From contig NZ_CP038267.1 in the NCBI RefSeq assembly GCF_004564375.1, positions 1,800,501 to 1,864,500 of the forward strand: a stretch of 64,000 nucleotides of DNA. Reading direction: 5' to 3'. The position numbers and the translations under genes are program-made. Shown here one piece after another: positions 19,686 to 28,786 of the stretch. The notes under the pieces were generated by a model. The model was not told the origin of the DNA, did no database searches, and saw nothing but the letters and a program-made list of their open reading frames with translations. The DNA comes from Nocardioides euryhalodurans (GTDB taxonomy: Bacteria > Actinomycetota > Actinomycetes > Propionibacteriales > Nocardioidaceae). Position 1 is the stretch's first letter. Each line of letters begins with the position of its first letter.

Positions 19686-19906
19686 CGGGCTCCCGCGTCG
19701 AAAGGCTCGAACAACTGAGTACTGGCTGGTGCACCTCTGAGGTGCACGGATCGGGGTAACGAGAGGCAGCCCGAAGCAACGGGACGCTGTTTCACGCTGA
19801 AGAGCCGGGGGCTCGCTTGTCAGCGGGGTGGTTCTCCGGTTTGACTCCCCCCCTCGCGCACCTGAGCCGTTCGGGTTGGATTCTGAGACGCTCCGGTCCC
19901 GGCCGA

Positions 19907-21502
19907 CTAACCTTCGGTAGGCAGCGGCGGCGTCGAGGCCGGCAGCCCGCGGTGGTCGGTGTGCGCCTCGAAGCCGGACGCGATCGAGATCAGCGTCGCC
20001 TCGTCGAACGCGCGACCGAGCAGCTCCAGGCCGACCGGCAGGCCGTCGGACGCGAAGCCGGCCGGCATCGCCAGCGCCGGCAGGCCCGCGATACTCGCTG
20101 GGCCGCAGTTGAAGTGGCCGGAGTCGTCGTCCTGGTCGGGACGCACGATGACGCTCGCCGTCGTCGAGCTGACGGGGTAGGCGACCGCGTCGACGTCGAG
20201 CCGATCCAGGACCGCCTCGAGATCCCGCCGGTACGCCATCCGGCCGGCGACCGCCTCGCGGTACGCCCGGGTGGTGGGTTTCCTGCGACTGGCTCCCGGG
20301 TCGTTCACGATCCGGGCCCACGCCCGCCTCGGCGCGGTGGGTTCCTCCGCGAGGTACGCGGCGAGGCTCGACGGGAACTCGCCCAGGATCGGATCCATGT
20401 TCTGCCGTGGCTCGGGCAGGCTGATCGGGACCAGCTCCGCCCCGTTCGCGACCATCACGTCGAGCGCGTCCTGGAGGACGCCGTCCAGCTCGTTTCGGTA
20501 GTCGAACTCCAGGACGCCGATGCGCCGCCCCTCGAGTCCGCCAGGGTCGAGCGCATCGACGAGGGATGTCTGCGTCGGCACCGTGGCCGGGTCCTCAGGG
20601 TCCTCGCCGGAGGTGATGTCCACGATGATCGCCAGATCTGCCACGGTGCGCGTCATCGGACCCAGCTCGTCGAGGGAGGAGGAGAAGCGAAGGGACCCTG
20701 CGCGCGACGACAGGCCGTAGGTCGGGCGCAGACCGTAGACGTTGTTCAGTCCCGCAGGGTGGCGGATGGATCCGCAGGTGTCCTGTCCGAGTCCCGCGAC
20801 GGCGAAGTTCGCCGCGACGGCGACGGCGGTGCCGCCACTCGACCCGCCGGGCTCCCGGCTGGTGTCGTACGGGCTCAGCGTCTGGCCTCCGACGGTCGAG
20901 TAGGAGTTGGAGCTCTGGGCCAGTTCGGCGAGGTTCGCTTTGCCGAGGATGATCGCCCCCGCCTCGCGCAGCTTGCGGACCTGGAAGGCGTCCCGGGCCG
21001 TCTGGAAGTGCTCGAGGACGCGGCTGCCGGACGTCGTCCGCATCTCGGCCGTGTTGATGTTGTCCTTCACCACCAGCGGGATCCCGTGCAGCGGCCCGCG
21101 TGGCCCGGACGCTGCGCGCTCGGAATCGAGGGCCGCGGCCTCGGCGCGCGCCCGAGGGTTGATCGTGATCAGCGCGTTCAGCTCGGGTCCGGCGTCGTCG
21201 TACGCCTCGATCCGCGCGAGGAAGTAGTCGACAAGCTCGACCGAGGTGATCCGTCCGTTTCGCAGGGCGCGTTGCAGCTCCGCGATGGTGGCGTCCGTCG
21301 GGAACCGGACCTCTCCGGTGATCAGCGTGTCCGGCGGCGGTTCGGTCGCCGCCGTGGTGGTCGACCGACTCGTCTCCGACGTGTCGGCGGGCGCGGTTCC
21401 GGGGGTCGAGTCGGTGCACCCCACCAGAGCAAGCACCAACGTGCCGGCGACGACGGCTCGGCGAGGACGGGAGCCGGGCAGTTTCGGCCGTCGGGGGATC
21501 AT
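19907..21502 (-). CDS. Amidase-signature lipoprotein
   Basis: A 531-residue exported amidase. The lipobox LVGC (residues 26-29) anchors it to the membrane, followed by a Thr/Pro/Glu-rich linker. The Ser-Ser-Lys catalytic set is visible: Lys146 in PLVVKDNIN, the cis-Ser in PGGSSGGTA (about 221-222) and Ser245 in QDTCGSIRHPA. The family hydrolyses amide bonds of small molecules or peptides; substrate unknown. ATG at 21502 overlaps the stop of the upstream lipoprotein gene (ATGA), so they are translationally coupled. It is the last gene of the island cassette. Confidence 0.9.
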   Translation of the reverse strand: MIPRRPKLPGSRPRRAVVAGTLVLALVGCTDSTPGTAPADTSETSRSTTTAATEPPPDTLITGEVRFPTDATIAELQRALRNGRITSVELVDYFLARIEAYDDAGPELNALITINPRARAEAAALDSERAASGPRGPLHGIPLVVKDNINTAEMRTTSGSRVLEHFQTARDAFQVRKLREAGAIILGKANLAELAQSSNSYSTVGGQTLSPYDTSREPGGSSGGTAVAVAANFAVAGLGQDTCGSIRHPAGLNNVYGLRPTYGLSSRAGSLRFSSSLDELGPMTRTVADLAIIVDITSGEDPEDPATVPTQTSLVDALDPGGLEGRRIGVLEFDYRNELDGVLQDALDVMVANGAELVPISLPEPRQNMDPILGEFPSSLAAYLAEEPTAPRRAWARIVNDPGASRRKPTTRAYREAVAGRMAYRRDLEAVLDRLDVDAVAYPVSSTTASVIVRPDQDDDSGHFNCGPASIAGLPALAMPAGFASDGLPVGLELLGRAFDEATLISIASGFEAHTDHRGLPASTPPLPTEG

Positions 21503-22368
21503 GACGTGGCCTCCGCCTGGCTCCGCCCAGGTGCGAAACGGACGGATTCCGCCATGGCGCGCAACTCGGCCTTGATGGCCGCCGGTGTCTCCGGGAAGTA
21601 CTGGGTCATGATGACCACGCGAACCCCATCGACGTCCATGACCCAGAGGTCCCACCGGTTCGCCGGCCCCTGGACGTAGGGCGCGGGCTCCCAGGGACGC
21701 CACTCATAGCAGTCGCTCAGGTCCTTCGGTCCGAGCAGCGAGAAGAACGTGCCGCCGTACTTCCCCAGCTTGACGGGCCGGGGCTCGGTGGTGTCGATGA
21801 GCGGATGTGCGGCCACGGCGTCGACGAAGTCGTCAACGGTCGGGCCGACCGGGCTGTCGGTCTCCTGGTGCGAGACCTGTGAGCAGGGCTGGGAGTTCAG
21901 GCGCACCCACCAGTTGGTCCACCCCAGCGCGAGGGCCGGGTCGTTGGGACTCGCCGTGTCCCTGCCCTGGACCGGGAAGAGGGAGACGACCTCCGTTGCG
22001 GCGGTCCAGCCCGCGGGAACGGTGACCTCGAGGGTCGGTAGCGCCGGCCTCTTGTCCGCCGGGCAGTCCACGTCGCAGGTGTTCAATACCGCGAATCGGT
22101 AGCGCCCGGGGGTCACTGCACCGTCCTGGAGCTCGGGCACGCCGGTCGGGGCCGCGCTCGTCGGAGGGCTGGTCGATGCACCGGCCGCCGGGGACGTGGG
22201 CTCCCGTGGCGCTGTAGGGGTGGAGCCGCCTCCACATCCGCCCAGCAGCAGCGACGCCAATACGGCCAGCACGTACGGCGCGCGCGAGAGCGCGGCAGCG
22301 CGTGCCGCGACGAAGCCCACAGGCTCGGCTTCCTGCTCCATGGATCGGCTCTCCTTCGAAGGGAACAT
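21499..22368 (-). CDS. Lipoprotein with sensor-like domain (paralogue-like to the sigma-linked membrane protein)
   Basis: A 289-residue putative lipoprotein with LGGC at residues 42-45 and a Ser/Thr/Pro linker. The folded part starts near residue 85 (GRYRFAV) and ends with WDLWVMDVDGVRVVIMTQYF and ESVRFAP. The same order of motifs (G-YR, GW, Cys, V-DVDG--VV, ES--F) occurs in the membrane protein at 23819-24679, so both appear to share one domain. Function unknown. ATG at 22341 is an alternative start. It is coupled to the amidase gene downstream. Confidence 0.72.
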   Translation of the reverse strand: MFPSKESRSMEQEAEPVGFVAARAAALSRAPYVLAVLASLLLGGCGGGSTPTAPREPTSPAAGASTSPPTSAAPTGVPELQDGAVTPGRYRFAVLNTCDVDCPADKRPALPTLEVTVPAGWTAATEVVSLFPVQGRDTASPNDPALALGWTNWWVRLNSQPCSQVSHQETDSPVGPTVDDFVDAVAAHPLIDTTEPRPVKLGKYGGTFFSLLGPKDLSDCYEWRPWEPAPYVQGPANRWDLWVMDVDGVRVVIMTQYFPETPAAIKAELRAMAESVRFAPGRSQAEATS

Positions 22369-22376
22369 GTCGACTC

Positions 22377-22565
22377 CTAGAAAGCAGGAAGTGGCAACGG
22401 CGGGTGGAGCAGCGCTCCACCTCCCCGACGACGTTGTTGACCGTGCGCCTCGAACCCGGCAGCGACGGTGAGGGCGGCTGTGCCGGCCGGCTCGGATGTC
22501 TCGTCCGAGTCAGCGCAGCCGGCCGAGGCCAGCAGCAGTGCGGCGGGCGCACACTTCGCCTTCAT
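22377..22565 (-). CDS. Possible small lipoprotein or truncated lipoprotein (62 aa)
   Basis: A 62-residue ORF with a short lipoprotein-type leader (MKAKCAPAALLLASAGC) and then low-complexity Arg/Gly/Pro residues. The leader looks genuine, but the rest does not look folded. It may be the broken start of a lipoprotein gene, ending just before the next gene. It lies in line with the other island genes. Confidence 0.35.
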   Translation of the reverse strand: MKAKCAPAALLLASAGCADSDETSEPAGTAALTVAAGFEAHGQQRRRGGGALLHPPLPLPAF

Positions 22566-22622
22566 GTGGTCACGATCCTTGTCGTGGTTGGCACTTAGCC
22601 TGGGTCCCTGGAGGGCCCGGTC

Positions 22623-23792
22623 TCAGCTGCAGACCTGCCGAGCGACGGTGTGGCCGATCAGGTAGGCGTCGTCCATGGCGTCCCGGAAGTGGATGCCGCC
22701 CCAGATGCGGGACATGAACGCGTCGTCCTCCAGCGTTGCCAGGCTGGGATAGCTGCGGGGGGCGCCGTTGCCGTTGAGCGTGAGCGGGATGTCACCGAGG
22801 TGACAGCGCACGGTCTCGGCGAACGCGGCGGTCAGTGTCCCGTGGCCGCTCGGATACTCCGGGTACGCCGGCACCGGGAGCACGGAGGTCCAGCCGGCCA
22901 CCGAGGAGGTGAGCGGGTCGCCGTCGTCGGAGGTGATCGCCGCCGTCGGCCGCCAGAAACCCTCGGTGAACTTCAGTCGCCAGGTCTGCCGCATGGCCTC
23001 AGCCGTCGAGCGGTCGAGGTCCGCGAACAGGTCCGTGGTCTCGGACAGGCTCAGGGGCACCTGGCGTGTGCGCAGATGGGCGATCAGCGCGTTGCGGTAG
23101 AGCGCGAAGCCCGGGACGTTGAAGAACGTCGCGGTCGCCGCGTTGGTGGGGTCCGCCCCGGTGCGGCCGTCGGCTTGGACCTCGGCCAGGTCGGTCCGGT
23201 AGGCCGCGCTGCCCACCGGGTCCGGTCCGTCGACGGCCACGGGGCGGCCTCCGGCGACCCGGTCGACGAAGCCGTACCAAGCGGTCACCATCGGGCCGGT
23301 GTGCACCCATACGCCGATGCCCGGCTGTGCGCTGTAGACGATGAGGGGGTCCCCACGGCTGTCGTCGACGCGGGAGGCGATGACCGCGTCTGCCGCACTC
23401 GCACCGATGGTGACTCCGGTGTCCTCCGGGGGACCGTCGGGGACAGTGGCCAGGGTCTCGGCCAGCTTGGTGTCGAGGGTGGTGGCCGACGGGGGGAAGT
23501 AGTGCACGAGGACGTCGTGTGCGGCTTGAGCCAGGGCAGCTGCCTCGGAGGAGTCCTCGGTCTTGAGCGACTTGCGGACCGCCCGGTCTGCGGCCGTGCT
23601 GGTGAACGACAGGTACAACGCCTGGGCGGGGGTGAACGGCACCGTGGCCAGGGCGGTGCTCTGCCATGCGAGCGCGATCTCGGCGGACTCGGGCTCGGCG
23701 GCTGCGACATGCGGGCCGCCGGGTGCGGCGACGGTGAGCCCGGCGGCGGCGATGGCGCTGAGGCCCGCCAAGAAGCGATGCTTGAGGTTCAT
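22623..23792 (-). CDS. Exported vanadium-haloperoxidase / PAP2-superfamily enzyme
   Basis: A 389-residue protein with a Sec signal peptide (about residues 1-32, ending VAAAEP). The three vanadate/phosphate-binding motifs are present: K274-x6-R281-P282 (KFTEGFWRP), P314-S-G-H317 (YPSGHGT) and S361-R362 ... H368 (SRIWGGIHFRD). This layout fits vanadium-dependent haloperoxidases and related acid phosphatases; peroxidase or phosphatase activity cannot be decided from sequence alone. An Asp occurs three, not four, residues after His368. It lies second after the sigma/anti-sigma pair in the island and may be a target of that sigma factor. Confidence 0.88.
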   Translation of the reverse strand: MNLKHRFLAGLSAIAAAGLTVAAPGGPHVAAAEPESAEIALAWQSTALATVPFTPAQALYLSFTSTAADRAVRKSLKTEDSSEAAALAQAAHDVLVHYFPPSATTLDTKLAETLATVPDGPPEDTGVTIGASAADAVIASRVDDSRGDPLIVYSAQPGIGVWVHTGPMVTAWYGFVDRVAGGRPVAVDGPDPVGSAAYRTDLAEVQADGRTGADPTNAATATFFNVPGFALYRNALIAHLRTRQVPLSLSETTDLFADLDRSTAEAMRQTWRLKFTEGFWRPTAAITSDDGDPLTSSVAGWTSVLPVPAYPEYPSGHGTLTAAFAETVRCHLGDIPLTLNGNGAPRSYPSLATLEDDAFMSRIWGGIHFRDAMDDAYLIGHTVARQVCS

Positions 23793-23818
23793 GTGCTTCC
23801 CATTCTCTGATTGATCAT

Positions 23819-24679
23819 CTATTCCTCGATGCGGAACGTGATCGACTCGACAGCCCGGGTGGACTGGGCGACCAGGTCGTCCGGGGCGTCCTCGAGGTGG
23901 AACCTGTCGACCACCACGGACGTGCCGTCAACGTCCACCACCCAGAAGTCGATGATGACCATGCCCTCGTCCCCCTGGGGGCTCTCGTCGAAGTAGCTGA
24001 TGCCACGGTCCCCGGCCGGACCGTCGGCCACCAGGTAGGCGGGGTCATCGGCCGCGCACCCGGCGTCGATCCGCAGCTGGAGGTGGACGGCGCTGCGTCC
24101 GAAGGCCTCGGTGGGTGCGGGCTGTTGGACGACCTGACTGCGCGGCAGGTGGATCAGCTGCTGGACCAGCTGCTGGGGTGCGGTGGCTGCGTCCTTGTAG
24201 CCCGCGGCCATTCGGCAGCCGCCGCCCACCGACTCTGGCTGGTAGACGCCGAGGCCGGCGAAGGGCTGGCCGGTGTTCGCCACCGGGTAGTTCGAGGCGC
24301 GCCAGCCTTCACCGTCGATGGTGAAGTCGGCCTCGATTGCGACGCCGGCCTCGGTGTTGCCCACGTCGGTCCGGTATGTGCCCGCCTCGGCCGGTGCCTG
24401 GTCGTTGTCCGCCCAGGGCTGAGGGGGCGCGGCCTCGGGCGTCTCGCTGGGCTGGTTCACCACGCCGGTGTCAGGGAGGGCGTTGTCGAGCTGCGTGGCG
24501 CCGTAGGTGCCGCCGCCGACGAGCAGCACCGCTGCGGCCGCGAGGCCCATGCGCATCGTGTTGCGCCGGCGCAGGCGGGTCTCCCCGCCCTCGACCATGG
24601 CTTCGATGTCCGGGGTCGGCGTCGTGCGCACCTCCGCCTCCTGGCGCAGCACCGCACAAAGTTCCTCTTCGAGATTCAT
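23819..24679 (-). CDS. Membrane-anchored sensor / putative anti-sigma factor
   Basis: A 286-residue protein. It has a cytoplasmic N-terminal segment (about 40 residues, MNLEEELCAVLRQE), one membrane helix (about 43-62) and a large outside domain of about 200 residues. ATG at 24679 overlaps the sigma-factor stop (ATGA), the usual place for an anti-sigma gene. The N-terminal part lacks a clear zinc-binding HxxxCxxC motif, so anti-sigma activity is inferred from position and topology. The outside domain ends VVDVDGTSVVVDRF ... ESITFRIEE and matches the pattern of the lipoprotein at 21499-22368. Confidence 0.72.
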   Translation of the reverse strand: MNLEEELCAVLRQEAEVRTTPTPDIEAMVEGGETRLRRRNTMRMGLAAAAVLLVGGGTYGATQLDNALPDTGVVNQPSETPEAAPPQPWADNDQAPAEAGTYRTDVGNTEAGVAIEADFTIDGEGWRASNYPVANTGQPFAGLGVYQPESVGGGCRMAAGYKDAATAPQQLVQQLIHLPRSQVVQQPAPTEAFGRSAVHLQLRIDAGCAADDPAYLVADGPAGDRGISYFDESPQGDEGMVIIDFWVVDVDGTSVVVDRFHLEDAPDDLVAQSTRAVESITFRIEE

Positions 24680-25197
24680 GACTCGCCCAACACCTCTCCG
24701 ACACCCGACGCGGCCAAAGCGCGCCGGAGAGCCTTCATTGCCGCCGACGCCTGTGACTTCACAGTGCCGGGGGCACATCCGAGAACTTCCGAGATCTGCG
24801 CCTCCGTCAGGTCCTCGTAGTAGCGCAGGACGATCACTGCGCGCTGCCGCGCAGGCAGCGCACACACCAACGGCCAGAGCAACGACCGGTCGAGTACGCC
24901 GACCTCCACCGGCTCGGCCGCGGCCTCCAGCGGCCGCTCCGACAGCACCTCGCGCAGCCAGGCCCTACGGCTGCTCGACACCACCGCGTTGGCCAGCATC
25001 CGGCGCACGTACGCCTCCGGATACTCCATGCGGCCGATCCGTGCCCACCCGACGTACGCCTTCTCGAGCGTGGTCTGGAGCACGTCCTCGGCCACTGTGG
25101 GCGACGCCGTCAGCAGGTAGGCCAGGCGGTAGAGCGACTGCCAGCGCGCGGCGACGAAGTCGACGAAGTCGACGAGGTCCTGCGCCGCCGTGGTCAT
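24676..25197 (-). CDS. ECF (SigE-family) RNA polymerase sigma factor
   Basis: A 173-residue extracytoplasmic-function sigma factor with region 2 (SLYRLAYLLTASPTVAEDVLQTTL) and region 4 (LPARQRAVIVLRYYEDLTEAQISEVLGCAPGTVKSQ) in the usual order; both are quoted only in part as evidence: RLAYLLT, EDVLQTTL, LRYYEDL, GTVKSQ. It is first in the island cassette and is followed at once by the putative anti-sigma gene. A possible auto-promoter (GAACC-17-CGTT) lies at 25229-25254. It probably turns on the exported enzymes of the island in response to an envelope signal. Confidence 0.9.
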   Translation of the reverse strand: MTTAAQDLVDFVDFVAARWQSLYRLAYLLTASPTVAEDVLQTTLEKAYVGWARIGRMEYPEAYVRRMLANAVVSSSRRAWLREVLSERPLEAAAEPVEVGVLDRSLLWPLVCALPARQRAVIVLRYYEDLTEAQISEVLGCAPGTVKSQASAAMKALRRALAASGVGEVLGES

Positions 25198-25793
<596 letters not shown>

Positions 25794-25856
25794 AGTGCGT
25801 CCACGGGACGCGATGGCAGACGTTAGCACCGGCGACAGCCGGTCTCCAAAGCGGGA

Positions 25857-26327
25857 TCAGCGCAGCAGCAGCCGCTCGATCTCCTCCAGCGCCTGGCGCG
25901 CGTAGCCGTGCCAGAGACGGCCCAGGAGCGGCATCGCGAGCGCGCCGGCACGGCCGCGGGGGTGGACCGTCCAGGTCCACGTGATCCGGCATCCCGTGCC
26001 GGCGGCCTCGACCGCCCAGAGCCCGTCGACGGTGGCGACCAGGGGCTTCAGCGGACCGGTGACCTCGGAGAGGGTGTAGCCCCAGGACAGGGGCCGCTCC
26101 ACCGAGCTCAGCTCCTCGAGCATCGTGCCACCGTCGGTCGTGACGATGCGGCGGCTCTGGCCGACGGAGTCCCAGGAGTCCGGGGCCTCGCGGACCTCGC
26201 GGATCGGTGGCATGAGGACGTAGCGGCGGTGGAAGATCTCCGGGAGCGGGGTGGACAGCACCCGGTCGTACGCCTCGTCGCGCGCGACCGGGACCGCCCG
26301 GGACTCGGTCAGGTGGGTGGCCGACAT
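25857..26327 (-). CDS. SRPBCC (START/polyketide-cyclase fold) protein
   Basis: A 156-residue helix-grip-fold protein that binds a hydrophobic ligand in a deep cavity. The N-terminus THLTESRAVPVARDEAYDRV and the C-terminal TWTWTVHPRG followed by a long helix (ARQALEEIERLLLR) are typical. ATG at 26327 has TACGCT 6 bases upstream, fitting a leaderless mRNA, so the open extension to 26435 is rejected. No ligand can be assigned. It follows sepX on the same strand after 37 bases. Confidence 0.82.
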   Translation of the reverse strand: MSATHLTESRAVPVARDEAYDRVLSTPLPEIFHRRYVLMPPIREVREAPDSWDSVGQSRRIVTTDGGTMLEELSSVERPLSWGYTLSEVTGPLKPLVATVDGLWAVEAAGTGCRITWTWTVHPRGRAGALAMPLLGRLWHGYARQALEEIERLLLR

Positions 26328-26364
26328 GCCGGCAGCGTAGACCCGTCCCCGCAGCCGTCGCGGC

Positions 26365-27135
26365 TCAGGAGCCGGTGGCGCGGTGCTGCTGCTCGGCAGC
26401 GGTCTTGGCGGCGCGGGCGGCCTCGTCGGCCTCACGCGCGAGCGCCGAGTCGGCCTCGGTACGGCCCGAGGTCCACACGCCGGTGGAGTCCAGGTCGATG
26501 GTGCGCACCGTACGCCGCGCGGCCGGCGGCTTGGAGACGTACGTCGGCAGCGTCACCGGCATCGGGTCCCAGAGACTCGGGTCCGTGATCGCCGGCGTCT
26601 GCGAGGTGTCCTCGAGCGCGTCGACGGCCGCCTCGTCGACGGCCGGCTCCTCGGCCGGCACGTCCGGCTCGGAGAGCGAGCGGTCGAAGCGGACGTTGCG
26701 CTCCCGGCGCACCATCACCCGGCAGGCGACCAGCCAGGCGACGATCAGGCCGCCGGGGATCGCGACGTAGAACCAGCTGATCAGGCCGAAGGCGGCCACC
26801 CCGACCGTCGCGAGCAGCGAGAAGGTCAGCAGGCCCAGGACCCGGCGCCGGCGACGCGTCGCGCGCCGGGTGGACTCGCGGGTCGAGGCCGGCGCGGCGG
26901 AGAGGGACGCCTTGGTGGTGACGATCGGCGTCGAGGCTGGCCGGCCCGGGCTGACCACGAGGCGGGTGTTGCGACGGTTGACCGGCTCGCGGCGCGCGAG
27001 CACCCGCATCGTGTGGGAGAACCGGTCGACCGAGCGGCTGCGGACCACGTCGTCGTGGTGCTTGAGCGCCTTGGGGATCAGGTAGACGGCCCACGCCACG
27101 GCAAGGGCCACGAAGATCAGCGCAGAGAGGTCCAC
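26365..27135 (-). CDS. sepX: Divisome membrane protein SepX/GlpR
   Basis: A 256-residue membrane protein with one N-terminal helix (about 3-20: ALIFVALAVAWAVYLIPKAL), a basic segment (VVRSRSVDRFSHTMRVLARR) and two close helices (about 100-140). This is the layout of SepX of Streptomyces and GlpR of Corynebacterium, which support FtsZ-dependent division; GlpR binds the MoeA-like protein Glp. The rimJ- and moeA-like genes just upstream in the cluster are the known neighbours. GTG at 27135 has TACGCT 7 bases upstream. The assignment rests on topology, the N-terminal motif and context. Confidence 0.82.
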   Translation of the reverse strand: MDLSALIFVALAVAWAVYLIPKALKHHDDVVRSRSVDRFSHTMRVLARREPVNRRNTRLVVSPGRPASTPIVTTKASLSAAPASTRESTRRATRRRRRVLGLLTFSLLATVGVAAFGLISWFYVAIPGGLIVAWLVACRVMVRRERNVRFDRSLSEPDVPAEEPAVDEAAVDALEDTSQTPAITDPSLWDPMPVTLPTYVSKPPAARRTVRTIDLDSTGVWTSGRTEADSALAREADEAARAAKTAAEQQHRATGS

Positions 27136-27255
27136 GGAGCCGAGCGTAGGAGCGCGACCGAGGCGGGGACCGCACCGACGTGGGTGTGTCGCAAAATCAC
27201 TTCTGTGACTGGTGTGGTTCGGCGGTGGGTGAGGGGCGTTCCCCGGTCGCGGCGC

Positions 27256-27843
27256 TCAGCGGCCGTCGAGCCGCGCCAGCATCCCCTCGGGGCACTCCTC
27301 GACGGTGACGGCGTAGATCCGGTGGTCCCGCCAGGCGCCGTCGATGTGGAGGAAGCGGGGGGCGAGCCCGACCTCGTGCAGGCCGAGCTTCTCGACGACG
27401 CGGAGCGAGTTGGTGTTCTCCGGCCGGATGCAGATCTCGACGCGGTGCAGCCCACCGCGCGTGAAGCAGTGGTCGATCGCCATCGCCACGGCACGCGGCA
27501 CGATCCCGCGGCCGGCGTACCGCTGGTCGATCCAGTAGCCCATCGAGGCGAACTGCGCCGAGCCGCGGACGATGTTGTTGACCGTCAGCTGTCCGGCGAA
27601 GCGGCCGTCCACCTCGATCGCGAAGGGGTACGTCGTGCCCTGCCGCGCCATCCGGCCGAGCCGGCGCACCAGCGAGCCGAACGACGCCGGGCGGGCCGCC
27701 GTGCCGGGCGGGACGGTCGCGTCCCACGGGCGCAGCCAGTCGGCGTTGCGGCGGCGCACCTCACGCCAGGCGGCCTTGTCGGACCGCGCGAGCGGCCGCA
27801 GCGTCACCTCGCCCGAGGTGAGCCGCGCCGGCCACGCCGTCAA
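27256..27843 (-). CDS. GNAT-family N-acetyltransferase (RimJ/RimL-like)
   Basis: A 195-residue acetyl-CoA-dependent transferase with the family order LRPLARSDKAAWREVRRRN, YWIDQRYAGRGIVPRAV (acetyl-CoA loop) and PENTNSLRVVEKLGL. RimJ-type enzymes acetylate N-termini of ribosomal or other proteins. The start is a TTG at 27843 overlapping the mog stop (TTGA); no other start fits the conserved N-terminus. It lies between the Mo-cofactor genes and sepX, as in other actinobacteria. Confidence 0.88.
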   Translation of the reverse strand: MTAWPARLTSGEVTLRPLARSDKAAWREVRRRNADWLRPWDATVPPGTAARPASFGSLVRRLGRMARQGTTYPFAIEVDGRFAGQLTVNNIVRGSAQFASMGYWIDQRYAGRGIVPRAVAMAIDHCFTRGGLHRVEICIRPENTNSLRVVEKLGLHEVGLAPRFLHIDGAWRDHRIYAVTVEECPEGMLARLDGR

Positions 27844-28316
27844 TGGTCGCTCCCGACGACCTGCTCCACGGCGTGGACCAGGATCGGCTCGAGCACGGCC
27901 AGGCCGTCCTTCACGCCACCGCGCGAGCCGGGCAGGTTGACGACGAGGCAGCTGCCGACCACCCCTGCGAGCCCGCGGGAGAGCGCCGCGGTGGGGATGC
28001 CCTTGGCGACCCCGGCGGCCCGGATCGACTCGGCGATCCCGGGCACCTCGAGGTCGAGCACGGCCCGGGTCTGCTCGGGGGTGCGGTCGGTCGGCGTGAG
28101 GCCGGTACCGCCGGTGGTGAGCACGAGGCGGGCGCCGTCGTCGGCCGCGGCACGGATCGCGGCGCCGACGGGGTCGCCGTCGGGGACGACGACCGGGTCG
28201 TCGACCGTGAAGCCGAGACCGTGCAGGAACTCGACGATGAGTGGGCCGGTCTCGTCGGCGTACACGCCGGCCGCCGCACGGTTGGAGGCGACCACGACCT
28301 CGGCCCGCATCGTCAC
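27840..28316 (-). CDS. Molybdopterin adenylyltransferase (MoaB/Mog family)
   Basis: A 158-residue MoaB/Mog protein that activates molybdopterin by adenylation before metal insertion. The key stretch LVLTTGGTGLTPTDRTPEQT and the NLPGSRGGV substrate loop are present. GTG at 28316 overlaps the moaC stop (GTGA), and its own stop overlaps the next start. It is the middle gene of a tightly coupled moeA-moaC-mog-rimJ run. Confidence 0.92.
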   Translation of the reverse strand: MTMRAEVVVASNRAAAGVYADETGPLIVEFLHGLGFTVDDPVVVPDGDPVGAAIRAAADDGARLVLTTGGTGLTPTDRTPEQTRAVLDLEVPGIAESIRAAGVAKGIPTAALSRGLAGVVGSCLVVNLPGSRGGVKDGLAVLEPILVHAVEQVVGSDH

Positions 28317-28786
28317 GACCTCTCCCAGTCGCCGGACTTCCCGCCGGACTTGGACTCAATGCGGACGTCGGTGATCACCGCGCCCTTGTCGACCGCCTTG
28401 ACCATGTCGACCACGGTCAGTGCCGCCACCGAGACCGCGGTCAGCGCCTCCATCTCGACGCCGGTCCGGTCGGTGGTGCGGACGGTGGCGGTGATGCCCA
28501 CCGCGTCGTCGTCGACGGCGAGCTCGACGGTCACGCCGGAGATCGCCAACGGGTGGCACAGCGGGATCAACGAGGGCGTCTGCTTCGCGCCCATGATCCC
28601 CGCGAGCCGGGCGACGGCGAGCGCGTCGCCCTTCGGGACACCCTCGCCCCGCAGCAGCTCGACCACCCGGGGCGAGACCAGCACCCGCCCGGTTGCGACC
28701 GCCTGCCGGTCGGTGACCGCCTTGCCCGACACGTCGACCATCCGGGCGGCACCGGACTCGTCGACGTGGGTCAGCCGGTCCCCCAT
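28313..28786 (-). CDS. moaC: Cyclic pyranopterin monophosphate synthase MoaC
   Basis: A 157-residue MoaC, which converts 3',8-cyclo-GTP to cPMP in molybdenum-cofactor synthesis. LTHVDESGAARMVDVSGK at the N-terminus, the LIPLCHPLAISG helix with the catalytic histidine and MVKAVDKGAVI are conserved. The ATG at 28786 overlaps the moeA stop (TGATG). MoaA is not in the window. Confidence 0.95.
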   Translation of the reverse strand: MGDRLTHVDESGAARMVDVSGKAVTDRQAVATGRVLVSPRVVELLRGEGVPKGDALAVARLAGIMGAKQTPSLIPLCHPLAISGVTVELAVDDDAVGITATVRTTDRTGVEMEALTAVSVAALTVVDMVKAVDKGAVITDVRIESKSGGKSGDWERS

